The notes under the pieces were generated by a model. That model saw only the letters and a list, made by a program, of their open reading frames with translations, was not told where the DNA came from and searched no databases. DNA of 10,753 nucleotides from Thioalkalivibrio sp. (lineage in GTDB: Bacteria; Pseudomonadota; Gammaproteobacteria; SpSt-1174), in contig DSBO01000236.1 of assembly GCA_011046015.1 (NCBI GenBank), positions 1 to 10,753 on the forward strand, in the 5' to 3' direction. Position numbers and translations under genes: made by a program. Shown here one piece after another: positions 1 through 6,293 of this stretch. Each line of letters starts with the position of its first letter. The first letter of the stretch is position 1.

Positions 1-541
1 CACCATGATGAACAAGGGACTGGAGGTGATCGAGGCCTGCTGGCTGTTCAGCACCGATACCTCACGGGTGGAGGTGGTGCTGCATCCGCAAAGCGTCATC
101 CACTCCATGGTGGCCTACAGCGACGGCTCCGTGCTGGCGGAGCTCGGCAACCCGGACATGCGCACGCCGATCGCCCACGCCCTGGCCTGGCCGGAGCGCA
201 TGGCATCGGGCGTGGAGCCACTGGACATGTTCGCCGTGGCTCGCCTGGACTTCCAGCGTCCCGACATGGCGCGCTTCCCCTGTCTGCGCCTGGCCTACGA
301 GGCGCACGAGGCTGGCGGTACGGCCACCGCCATCCTCAATGCCTCCAACGAGGTCGCCGTGCAGGCGTTTCTCGACGGACGCATCCGCTTTACCGACATC
401 CCGCGCGTGATCGAGCAGGCCCTGTCGGGGGTGACCGCCGTCCCGGCCGCGGACCTCGACACCGTGCTGGTGGCCGATGCCGCGGCACGGCGTGACGCGG
501 AGGCCTCGGTGCAGCGGCTGTCCGGAGGCTGTGCAGCATGA
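1..541 (+). CDS. dxr: 1-deoxy-D-xylulose 5-phosphate reductoisomerase, C-terminal part (partial)
   Basis: The enzyme converts 1-deoxy-D-xylulose 5-phosphate to 2-C-methyl-D-erythritol 4-phosphate with NADPH, the first committed step of the cytoplasmic MEP isoprenoid pathway. The visible frame starts at base 2 inside the gene (base 1 ends the preceding codon), and about 179 residues remain of a family usually near 400. It opens on the active-site motif MMNKGLEVIEA, whose Asn, Lys and Glu (codons at 11, 14 and 23) match the substrate and metal ligands of the family. It continues through HPQSVIHSMV and PDMRTPIAHALAWP, both diagnostic of DXR, and the alpha-helical C-terminal domain with NASNEVAVQAFL. 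The NADPH-binding N-terminus lies outside the window. The stop TGA (539-541) overlaps the rseP ATG in an ATGA arrangement, which suggests translational coupling. Nothing looks broken. Confidence 0.97.
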   Translation, partial: TMMNKGLEVIEACWLFSTDTSRVEVVLHPQSVIHSMVAYSDGSVLAELGNPDMRTPIAHALAWPERMASGVEPLDMFAVARLDFQRPDMARFPCLRLAYEAHEAGGTATAILNASNEVAVQAFLDGRIRFTDIPRVIEQALSGVTAVPAADLDTVLVADAAARRDAEASVQRLSGGCAA

Positions 542-1905
542 CCCAGTTCCTTGTCAGCATCCTCGCCTTCATCGTCGCCATCGGTCTGCTGGTGGCGGTG
601 CACGAGTTCGGGCACTTCTGGGTGGCGCGCCGCCTGGGTGTGAAGGTGCTGCGTTTCTCCATCGGCTTCGGCCGACCGATCCTGCGCTGGCGACGCAAGA
701 ACGACCCCACCGAGTACGTGATTGCCGCCCTGCCGCTGGGTGGTTACGTGCGCATGCTCGACGAACGCGAAGGCGAGGTCGATCCCGCCGAGCAACACCT
801 GGCGTTCAACCGCAAGGGGGTGTGGAGCCGCATCGCCATCGTGGCCGCCGGCCCCGCCTTCAATTTCCTGTTTGCCCTGGTGGCCTACTGGCTGATGTTC
901 ATGGTCGGGGTGAACGGCATCAAGCCCTATGTCGATGACCCGCCGCCGGCTTCGCCGGCCTACGAGGCCGGGCTCCAGGCCGGTGACCGCATCGTGGCCG
1001 TGGCGGGCCGGGAGACGCCGGACTGGGAGGCGGTGCGCATGCGCCTGCTGGAACATTCGCTGGACCACAACGCGGTGCAGCTGAGTGTGGCAGACGATGG
1101 CGGCCGTGGCAGGACGCTGACGCTGGATTTCGGCGCCCAGCCGCTGCTCAAGGAGGAGGGCGACTTCATCGAGCGACTGGGGCTGATCTCCTGGCGGCCC
1201 TACATTCCGGTCGTGGCCAAGGTAACCCCCGGCGGCGCCGCCGAGCGCGCGGGCATCCAGGACGGCGACTGGGTGATGGCCGTCGATGGACGGGAAGGCC
1301 TTACCGCGCAGGAGTTCGTCAAGATCCTCCAGGCGAGTCCGGAGCGCGAGCTCGACCTCGTGGTCGAGCGCGACGGTCGGCGCCAGACCCTGACGCTCAG
1401 GCCCGACGCGCGCGAGGTCGACGGGCAGGTGCAGGGCTTCATCAACGCGGCCATCGGCGGCACCCTGCGCGAGGCTGATCGCGAGAAGCTGGCCGCCACC
1501 ATCACGCACGGTCCGATCGCGTCCATTGGTGAGTCGATCGCCAAGACCGGCGACGTCACCCTGCTGACGCTGCGCCTGATGGGCAAGCTCGTCACGGGCG
1601 ACGCGTCGCTCAAGAATGTCAGCGGCCCGATCACTATTGCCGATTACGCGGGTCTGTCGGCCCTGGTGGGGCTGGCCGCGTTTCTCTATTTTCTGGCCAT
1701 GGTCAGCATCAGCCTCGGCATTATTAACCTGCTGCCGGTGCCGATACTCGACGGCGGCCACCTGCTGTATTACGTGATCGAGCTCATCAAGGGCAGCCCC
1801 CTCTCCGAGGCGGCGCAGGCCCTGGGACAGCGCATCGGCCTGGCCATGCTGGCCGGCCTGATGATGCTCGCCATTTACAACGATTTGACGAGACTTTTCA
1901 GTTGA
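538..1905 (+). CDS. rseP: RseP-type site-2 intramembrane zinc metalloprotease
   Basis: This is an inner-membrane zinc protease of 455 residues, close to the 450 of E. coli RseP. In the family it cuts the anti-sigma factor RseA after DegS and so releases sigma-E; it also clears signal peptide remnants. The zinc motif HEFGH is at residues 22-26 in the first membrane helix. A second membrane segment with GPAFNF lies near 98-122. Two PDZ domains follow in the periplasmic part (about 130-215 and 224-300; GLQAGDRI and GIQDGDWV are their binding-groove regions). The third ligand motif NLLPVPILDGG is at 397-407, with Asp405 as the expected zinc ligand. All catalytic residues are present. The ATG overlaps the dxr stop by four bases, and the stop overlaps the bamA TTG by four bases. 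Its neighbours (bamA, skp) are clients of the envelope stress response it controls. RseA and RpoE are not in the window, so the substrate is inferred. Confidence 0.97.
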   Translation: MTQFLVSILAFIVAIGLLVAVHEFGHFWVARRLGVKVLRFSIGFGRPILRWRRKNDPTEYVIAALPLGGYVRMLDEREGEVDPAEQHLAFNRKGVWSRIAIVAAGPAFNFLFALVAYWLMFMVGVNGIKPYVDDPPPASPAYEAGLQAGDRIVAVAGRETPDWEAVRMRLLEHSLDHNAVQLSVADDGGRGRTLTLDFGAQPLLKEEGDFIERLGLISWRPYIPVVAKVTPGGAAERAGIQDGDWVMAVDGREGLTAQEFVKILQASPERELDLVVERDGRRQTLTLRPDAREVDGQVQGFINAAIGGTLREADREKLAATITHGPIASIGESIAKTGDVTLLTLRLMGKLVTGDASLKNVSGPITIADYAGLSALVGLAAFLYFLAMVSISLGIINLLPVPILDGGHLLYYVIELIKGSPLSEAAQALGQRIGLAMLAGLMMLAIYNDLTRLFS

Positions 1906-4196
1906 ACCTGAAGCATTCCATACGGGCGCTGCTGCTGGGTGGCGCCATGTTTGCCGCTGTGCCGCAGGCCCAGGCCGAGTCCTTCGTGGTGAGGGACATC
2001 GAGGTCGAGGGGCTGGAGCGCATCGCGCCCGGCACGGTGTTCACCTACCTGCCGCTCAAGGTGGGCGATGCCTTCGACGAGCGCCAGAGCGCGGACGTCG
2101 TCCGCGCACTGTTCCGAACCGGCTTCTTCGACGACGTGGAGCTGCGTCGTCGGGGTGACGTGCTGGTGGTGTTCGTCACCGAGCGCCCGGCGATCGCGGA
2201 TATCCGCTTCAGCGGCAACAAGGACATCCCCAAGGACCAGCTGGAAGAGGCCCTCAAGGAGGTCGGCATCACCAAGGGACGCGTCTTCAACCGCTCCGTT
2301 CTTGAGCGTCTCGAGCGCGAGCTGCGCCAGCAGTACTTCGCACGCGGCAAGTACAACGTGAAGATCGACGTCGAGGTCGAGGAGTTGCCACGTAACCGCG
2401 TCGATATCGATATCACCATCTCGGAAGGGAAGGTGGCGAAGATCCGCAAGGTGACCATCGTCGGTAACGAGGACTTCGACGAGGACGACCTGCTGGACGA
2501 TTTCGACTCCGGCATTCCGTCCTGGTGGGCAATCTTCAGCAGCCGCGACGAGTACTCCAAGCAGAAACTCGGTGGCGATCTCGAACGCCTGCGCTCCACC
2601 TATCTCGACCGGGGGTACGCCGAGTTCAACATCGATTCCACCCAGGTGGCCATCACGCCGGACAAGCGCGACATCTATGTCACGGTGAATGTCGATGAAG
2701 GCAACCAGTACCGGATTCGCAGCATCAAGCTCGCGGGTAATGCGCTGTTGCCGGAAGACGATCTGATGGCGCTGGTCGACCTCGAGCCTGGCGACGTCTT
2801 TGCACGCGCACGGGTGACCAACTCGATCACGCGTATCACCGATCGCCTGGGCGACGCGGGTTATGCCTTCGCCAATGTCAACGCCATTCCGGAGCTGGAT
2901 GAGGAAAGCCGCGAGGTGGACCTGACCCTGTTTATCGATCCCGGCAAGCGCGTGTACGTGCGTCGCATCAACTTCCAGGGCAACTACAAGACGCGTGACG
3001 AAGTGCTGCGTCGCGAACTGCGGCAGATGGAGGCAGGCTGGTACGCCGCCTCGCAGATCAACCGCTCGAAGATCCGCCTGCAGCGCCTGCCCTATATCGC
3101 GGATGTGAACGTCCGTACCCGGCGAGTGCCGGGTACGGACGACCAGGTGGACCTGGATATCTCCGTGGTTGAGCGCCTTGCCGGCAGCTTTAGCATCGGG
3201 GCCGGCTATTCGCAGAGCGAGGGCCTGCTGTTCAACATCGCGGTATCCGAAGACAATTTCATGGGTTCGGGCAAGCGGGTGGCGATCAACGCGAACACCA
3301 GCTCGGTGAACACGATTTACAACCTGTCTTACACCAACCCGTATCACACCATCGACGGTGTGAGCCGTGGCTTCAACGTGTTCTTCCGCGAGACGGACGC
3401 GGAAGAGGCGAATGTCACCCGCTATTTCGCCAACCGTTGGGGTGGCAACATCAACTACGGCATTCCGCTCACCGAGTACGACTATTTCCGTTTCAGCTTC
3501 GGTTACGAAGACACGGAGATCGTGCTGGCGGACACGGCGGCGCAGGAGCTGCAGGACTTTATCGCCGCCTATGGCGAGGAGTACGCGGCCTACAAGGTGG
3601 AGGCGAGTTACACGCATGACACCCGCAACCGCACGGTGTTCGCCGACAGCGGCAACCTGCAGCGCATCTCGGCAGAGACGGCCGTGCCGGGCAGTGACGT
3701 GGAGTACTACAAGTTGGGCTACAACTTCCGGCAGTTCGTCCCCGTGTGGAAGGACCGCCTGACGTTCTCGGTCGACGCCAAGGTCGATTACGCGTCCGAG
3801 TACGGCTCCACCGATGCGATGCCGTTCTTCGAGCACTACTTTGCGGGTGGCTCGCGCTCGGTGCGCGGCTACAAGGACCTGAGCCTCGGGCCGCGCGACT
3901 CGCTCGGTGATCCGCTGGGCGGCACCTTCCGTACTGTGGGTAGTATGGAGCTGCTGTTCCCGCCGCCGATGGCGCCCGAATCGCGCTCGACGCGCATGAG
4001 CCTGTTCGTGGATGCGGGGCAGGTATACGAGGATTACGACACCTTCACCGCTGACGAACTGCGCGCCTCCTACGGTGTCGGCTTCACCTGGCTGTCGCCG
4101 GTGGGTCCGTTGACATTTAGCCTGGCCAAAGCGTTTAATGATCAGCCGGAAGATGACCTGGAAACCTTCCAGTTTACGCTGGGAGCGGCATTCTAG
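1902..4196 (+). CDS. bamA: Outer membrane protein assembly factor BamA (Omp85 family)
   Basis: BamA is the essential core of the BAM complex, which folds and inserts beta-barrel proteins into the outer membrane. The 764-residue product has a signal peptide (cleavage likely after AQA at residue 25) and five POTRA domains (roughly 26-93, 94-175, 176-265, 268-346, 349-424). A C-terminal barrel begins near SFSIGAGYSQSEG. The barrel carries the Omp85 hallmark VRGY at residues 654-657 (VRGF in E. coli) and ends in Phe, as expected of a beta-signal. It is slightly shorter than E. coli BamA (810). I chose TTG at 1902 because it gives a complete signal peptide with Lys4 and Arg8; the next in-frame ATG (residue 16) would cut into the hydrophobic core. 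The TTG overlaps the rseP stop (TTGA) and no strong Shine-Dalgarno precedes it, so translation probably depends on ribosomes finishing rseP. A strong hairpin lies inside the gene at 3110-3141. Confidence 0.97.
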   Translation: MNLKHSIRALLLGGAMFAAVPQAQAESFVVRDIEVEGLERIAPGTVFTYLPLKVGDAFDERQSADVVRALFRTGFFDDVELRRRGDVLVVFVTERPAIADIRFSGNKDIPKDQLEEALKEVGITKGRVFNRSVLERLERELRQQYFARGKYNVKIDVEVEELPRNRVDIDITISEGKVAKIRKVTIVGNEDFDEDDLLDDFDSGIPSWWAIFSSRDEYSKQKLGGDLERLRSTYLDRGYAEFNIDSTQVAITPDKRDIYVTVNVDEGNQYRIRSIKLAGNALLPEDDLMALVDLEPGDVFARARVTNSITRITDRLGDAGYAFANVNAIPELDEESREVDLTLFIDPGKRVYVRRINFQGNYKTRDEVLRRELRQMEAGWYAASQINRSKIRLQRLPYIADVNVRTRRVPGTDDQVDLDISVVERLAGSFSIGAGYSQSEGLLFNIAVSEDNFMGSGKRVAINANTSSVNTIYNLSYTNPYHTIDGVSRGFNVFFRETDAEEANVTRYFANRWGGNINYGIPLTEYDYFRFSFGYEDTEIVLADTAAQELQDFIAAYGEEYAAYKVEASYTHDTRNRTVFADSGNLQRISAETAVPGSDVEYYKLGYNFRQFVPVWKDRLTFSVDAKVDYASEYGSTDAMPFFEHYFAGGSRSVRGYKDLSLGPRDSLGDPLGGTFRTVGSMELLFPPPMAPESRSTRMSLFVDAGQVYEDYDTFTADELRASYGVGFTWLSPVGPLTFSLAKAFNDQPEDDLETFQFTLGAAF
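3110..3141 (+). repeat. Perfect 14-bp inverted repeat with 4-base loop inside bamA
   Basis: Bases 3110-3123 (cgtccgtacccggc) are the exact reverse complement of 3128-3141, with only GAGT between them, so the bamA mRNA can form a 14-bp GC-rich hairpin. It covers codons for VRTRRVPGTDD at the end of POTRA 5, just before the barrel. No T-tract follows, so it is not a conventional terminator. The RVPG...DQVD protein motif is conserved in BamA, which accounts for part of the base sequence but does not require a perfect stem. Function is unknown. Confidence 0.85.
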
Positions 4197-4204
4197 ACCT
4201 GAGA

Positions 4205-4210
4205 GAGGGG
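4205..4210 (+). promoter_or_regulatory. Ribosome binding site of skp
   Basis: The purine run GAGGGG lies 5 bases before the TTG at 4216, and its GAGG core lies 7 bases before it. It is the strongest Shine-Dalgarno in the first half of the window and fixes the TTG as the skp start; an upstream in-frame ATG at 4138 is deep inside bamA and would destroy the signal peptide. Confidence 0.75.
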
Positions 4211-4215
4211 AAGTT

Positions 4216-4740
4216 TTGAAACGTTTTATCACTGCAATCGTGGTCTCGACGGCCATTTTCCTTGCTGGCATCCAGACGACGCTGGCCGCGGATCTCATGA
4301 TCGGCGTGGTCAACGTGCCCAAGCTGCTCGAGCAGTCGCCGCAGAAAGCGGCCGCCGACAAGGCGCTGGAGGATCGTTTCGGTTCGCGCGCCAATGACCT
4401 GCGCGCCGAAGGCGAGGTCCTGAAGAAGCTGGAAGAGCGGTACGAGACCGACGGCCCGACCATGTCGGCCGCGCAAAAGGCGGAGCTGGAGCGGGAGTTG
4501 CGGGAGCGTGGTCGTGAGCTCAAGCGCGCCCAGGACAACTTCCGTGACGACCTCAACTTTGCCCGCAACGAGGAATACGGCAAGGTCCAGCGTGACGTGC
4601 TGCAGGCGATCGTCAAGGTCTCGGAAGACGGCAAGTACGACCTCGTGCTGACGGAAAATGTCGTGTATGCCAGTCAGCGCGTCGATATCACCGACAAGGT
4701 GCTGCAGCAGCTGCGCAGCATGCCGAGCCAGGGCCGCTAG
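4216..4740 (+). CDS. skp: Periplasmic chaperone Skp/OmpH
   Basis: Skp is a periplasmic holdase: its trimer grips unfolded outer-membrane proteins and delivers them to the BAM complex. From the TTG at 4216 the product is 174 residues (E. coli Skp is 161). It starts with a signal peptide, MKRFITAIVV then a hydrophobic stretch, with cleavage likely around LAA at 23-25. The mature protein begins DLMIGVVNVPKLLEQSP, the beta-strand start typical of the family. A long charged helical section (about 45-125) follows, made of E/K/R-rich heptads such as LKKLEERYE and ELERELRERGRELKRAQ, which fits the coiled-coil tentacles. The C-terminal strand region has GKYDLVLTENVVYAS and DITDKVL, also typical. It lies 19 bases after bamA, so the two are probably cotranscribed. 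The usual next gene, lpxD, is missing; a hairpin follows instead. Confidence 0.94.
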   Translation: MKRFITAIVVSTAIFLAGIQTTLAADLMIGVVNVPKLLEQSPQKAAADKALEDRFGSRANDLRAEGEVLKKLEERYETDGPTMSAAQKAELERELRERGRELKRAQDNFRDDLNFARNEEYGKVQRDVLQAIVKVSEDGKYDLVLTENVVYASQRVDITDKVLQQLRSMPSQGR

Positions 4741-4824
4741 GCCCGGCCCCGTCGAGTGGTGATGTTGCTCGGCGCACTGACGGCTTCGGTGGCCGCCTGC
4801 ACGGGGCTGGCCGACCGAGTGCAT

Positions 4825-4859
4825 GATCGCCCCATCCGGCCTGCTGGATCGGGGCGATC
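4825..4859 (+). terminator. Strong hairpin downstream of skp, possible terminator
   Basis: Bases 4825-4837 pair with 4846-4859 to give 13 base pairs with one bulged C (4850) and an 8-base loop. The stem is mostly GC. Only a weak T-rich stretch (GGCTTTGT) follows, so it may be an inefficient intrinsic terminator, a processing or 3'-end protecting stem, or an attenuator between the rseP-bamA-skp block and fabZ. Hairpin seen directly; the terminator role is inferred. Confidence 0.45.
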
Positions 4860-4922
4860 GGCTTTGTAGGCCGGCGTTGACGGCCCGGTGCCTGATCACA
4901 AAATAGATACGTGGTTCCGGTG

Positions 4923-4928
4923 TATACT
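4923..4928 (+). promoter_or_regulatory. Possible -10 element (TATACT) of a fabZ promoter
   Basis: TATACT matches five of six bases of the sigma-70 -10 consensus and sits in an otherwise GC-rich gap, about 150 bases before fabZ. The bases at the expected -35 position (around 4900-4905, A-rich) do not resemble TTGACA, and there is no extended -10 TG. A start just downstream would give a leader of about 145 bases containing the C-tracts and the GC-rich fold. Tentative. Confidence 0.25.
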
Positions 4929-5065
4929 CCCCCCCGACTCTCCCCCCGCTGCCCCGGGCAGTGGCAGGGGAACACCGAGCTTTTTCCCGGCTTGACGCGT
5001 TGTTTCGCGAAAGGGTGGGGAGGTGGCTCGCACAACAACAAGGCTCTCTAGAGCATTGACGTACT

Positions 5066-5072
5066 GAGAGGA
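5066..5072 (+). promoter_or_regulatory. Ribosome binding site of fabZ
   Basis: GAGAGGA lies 7 bases before the TTG at 5080 and supports that codon over the next in-frame ATG (5107), which has no such site. CTCTC at 5044-5048 could pair with GAGAG here, a weak possibility for masking the site. Confidence 0.7.
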
Positions 5073-5079
5073 TTCGACG

Positions 5080-5529
5080 TTGGGCACGCTGAATATCAAC
5101 GAGGTCATGCGGTATTTGCCGCATCGCTATCCTTTTCTGCTCGTTGATCGCGTTCTCGAATACGAGGTCGGAAAGTCACTTACCGCCCTCAAGAACGTGA
5201 CCATGAACGAACCGTTTTTTCAGGGACATTTTTCGAACAAGCCGGTCATGCCGGGCGTTCTTGTCATCGAGGCCCTGGCCCAGGCGACCGGCTTGCTGGC
5301 GTTCTGTACCCAGGAACAGGAGCCTTCCGACAACTTCATCTACATGCTGGTCTCGGTGGACAAGGCGCGCTTCAAGCGCCAGGTGATCCCGGGTGATGCG
5401 CTGACCCTCGAGGTCGAGGTGACCCGACGCCTGCGCGGCATGTGGAAGTTCGACGCGGTTGCCCTAGTCGGCGACGAGGTGGCGGCCTCCGCCGAGCTCA
5501 TGTGCGCGGGTCGCGAAATCGACATTTGA
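5080..5529 (+). CDS. fabZ: (3R)-hydroxyacyl-[acyl-carrier-protein] dehydratase FabZ
   Basis: FabZ removes water from (R)-3-hydroxyacyl-ACP to give trans-2-enoyl-ACP in each round of type II fatty acid synthesis in the cytoplasm. The 149-residue product is the usual size and a single hot-dog domain. It begins with a short lead, then LPHRYPFLLVDRV, then the catalytic stretch FFQGHFSNKPVMPGVLVIEA, with His50 and Glu64 as the catalytic pair, and ends in the strand region KFDAVALVGDEVAASAEL. The TTG start is supported by the GAGAGGA site 7 bases upstream and gives an N-terminus of family length. The gene opens the second block of the window, and its stop overlaps the lpxA TTG by four bases. FabZ and LpxA draw on the same hydroxyacyl-ACP pool, so the coupling is meaningful. 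FabA is a relative, but the size and context favour FabZ. Confidence 0.96.
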   Translation: MGTLNINEVMRYLPHRYPFLLVDRVLEYEVGKSLTALKNVTMNEPFFQGHFSNKPVMPGVLVIEALAQATGLLAFCTQEQEPSDNFIYMLVSVDKARFKRQVIPGDALTLEVEVTRRLRGMWKFDAVALVGDEVAASAELMCAGREIDI

Positions 5530-6293
5530 TACATCCGACCGCCATCATCGACCCCGGTGCCGAACTGGCCGCAACGGTCAGTGTCGGCCCCTATAGCGTG
5601 ATTGGCGCCGACGTGATCATCTACGAGGGGACCACCATCGGTCCCCACGTTGTGATTCAGGGGCCGACACGCATCGGCCGTGACAATCGAATCTTCCAGT
5701 TCTGTTCCCTCGGCGAAGAGCCGCAGGACAAGAAGTACCGCGGCGAGCCGACCGAACTGGTCATCGGCGATCGCAACGTGATCCGCGAGTACTGTACCTT
5801 CAACCGTGGTAGCGTCCAGGGCACGGGCAGTACCTCGGTCGGCAGCGACAACTGGATCATGGCCTACGTGCACATCGCCCATGAGTGTACGGTCGGCGAC
5901 GACACCGTCTTTGCCAACGGTGCCAGCCTTGCCGGCCACGTCCACGTCGAGGACTGCGCCATACTCGGCGGTTTCACCCTGGTGCACCAGTTCGTGCGCG
6001 TGGGCGCCTATTCCTTCTCCGGCATGGGCTCCGGGCTGTTGCATGACCTCCCGCCCTACGTGATGGTCTCCGGCAATCCGGCCCAGCCGCACGGCCTCAA
6101 TACCGAGGGCCTGCACCGGCGGGGTTTCGACAAGGACCGCATCGCCCGGTTGCGGTGGGCCTATCGCACCCTCTATCGTGATGGGCTGCGGCTGGAGGAG
6201 GCGATAGCCGAGCTCGAGACGCAGGGCGCACATGCGGAAATCCGCCGGCTGATCGACTTCCTCAAGCACTCCAAGCGGAGCATCGTTCGTTGA
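5526..6293 (+). CDS. lpxA: UDP-N-acetylglucosamine O-acyltransferase LpxA
   Basis: LpxA transfers an (R)-3-hydroxyacyl chain from ACP to the 3-OH of UDP-GlcNAc, the first step of lipid A synthesis, as a cytoplasmic trimer. From TTG 5526 it has 255 residues (262 in E. coli). The N-terminal two thirds are hexapeptide repeats of the left-handed beta-helix (IHPTAIIDPGA, VGPYSVIGADV, IGDRNVIREYCTF). Catalytic and binding residues are present: His119 in HIAH (E. coli His125), with His116, His138 and His154. EGLHRRGF near the C-terminal helical domain holds the arginine matching E. coli Arg204. By ungapped alignment between HQF and PPYV, Met167 replaces E. coli Gly173, which predicts a shorter acyl chain. 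TTG 5526 (MIHPTA) matches the usual start of many LpxA proteins; an in-frame GTG at 5502 is the alternative. The start overlaps fabZ and the stop overlaps rnhB, each by TTGA. LpxB, usually next, is absent. Confidence 0.96.
   Translation: MIHPTAIIDPGAELAATVSVGPYSVIGADVIIYEGTTIGPHVVIQGPTRIGRDNRIFQFCSLGEEPQDKKYRGEPTELVIGDRNVIREYCTFNRGSVQGTGSTSVGSDNWIMAYVHIAHECTVGDDTVFANGASLAGHVHVEDCAILGGFTLVHQFVRVGAYSFSGMGSGLLHDLPPYVMVSGNPAQPHGLNTEGLHRRGFDKDRIARLRWAYRTLYRDGLRLEEAIAELETQGAHAEIRRLIDFLKHSKRSIVR

Larger units (their letters stand above)
4741..5079. other. 339-base non-coding gap between skp and fabZ, where lpxD is usually found
   Basis: No gene can be supported here. The gap holds a hairpin after skp (4825-4859), a TATACT -10-like element (4923-4928), two C-tracts (4929-4935 and 4942-4947), a GC-rich fold (about 4942-4970) and the fabZ ribosome binding site. 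The common gammaproteobacterial order has lpxD (about 1 kb) at this position; no trace of its left-handed-helix hexapeptide repeats is readable in any frame. A short frame (4762-4869), in frame with skp beyond its stop, is discussed under findings and not called as a gene. Confidence 0.8.

Noticed and set aside
2403..2414. 12-bp perfect palindrome gatatcgatatc in bamA.
   Set aside because: It simply encodes D-I-D-I with repeated GAT ATC codons in a beta-strand and has no loop; coding explains it.
4138..4215. Longer start for skp at ATG 4138 inside bamA.
   Set aside because: It would add 26 charged residues before the signal peptide and lacks a ribosome site; TTG 4216 has both a good site and an intact signal peptide.
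1875..4634. A 919-codon open frame on the minus strand opposite bamA and skp.
   Set aside because: It is antisense to well-supported genes on the + strand, its translation is low-complexity and His/Arg/Val-rich with no domain I recognise, and such long shadows are expected in GC-rich coding DNA.
4968..4995. GGGGAACACC considered as a sigma-E -35 box, attractive because bamA and skp are sigma-E targets in E. coli.
   Set aside because: No TCTGA-like -10 follows at about 16 bases.
4992..5061. TTGACG boxes at 4992 and 5056 considered as -35 elements for fabZ.
   Set aside because: No -10-like sequence lies 16-18 bases downstream of either; for the second, the -10 would fall inside fabZ.
5442..5525. 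Longer starts for lpxA at ATG 5442 or GTG 5502 inside fabZ.
   Set aside because: The extra residues are Arg-rich out-of-frame fabZ sequence with no similarity to LpxA N-termini. TTG 5526 gives MIHPTA, typical of the family. GTG 5502 cannot be fully excluded.
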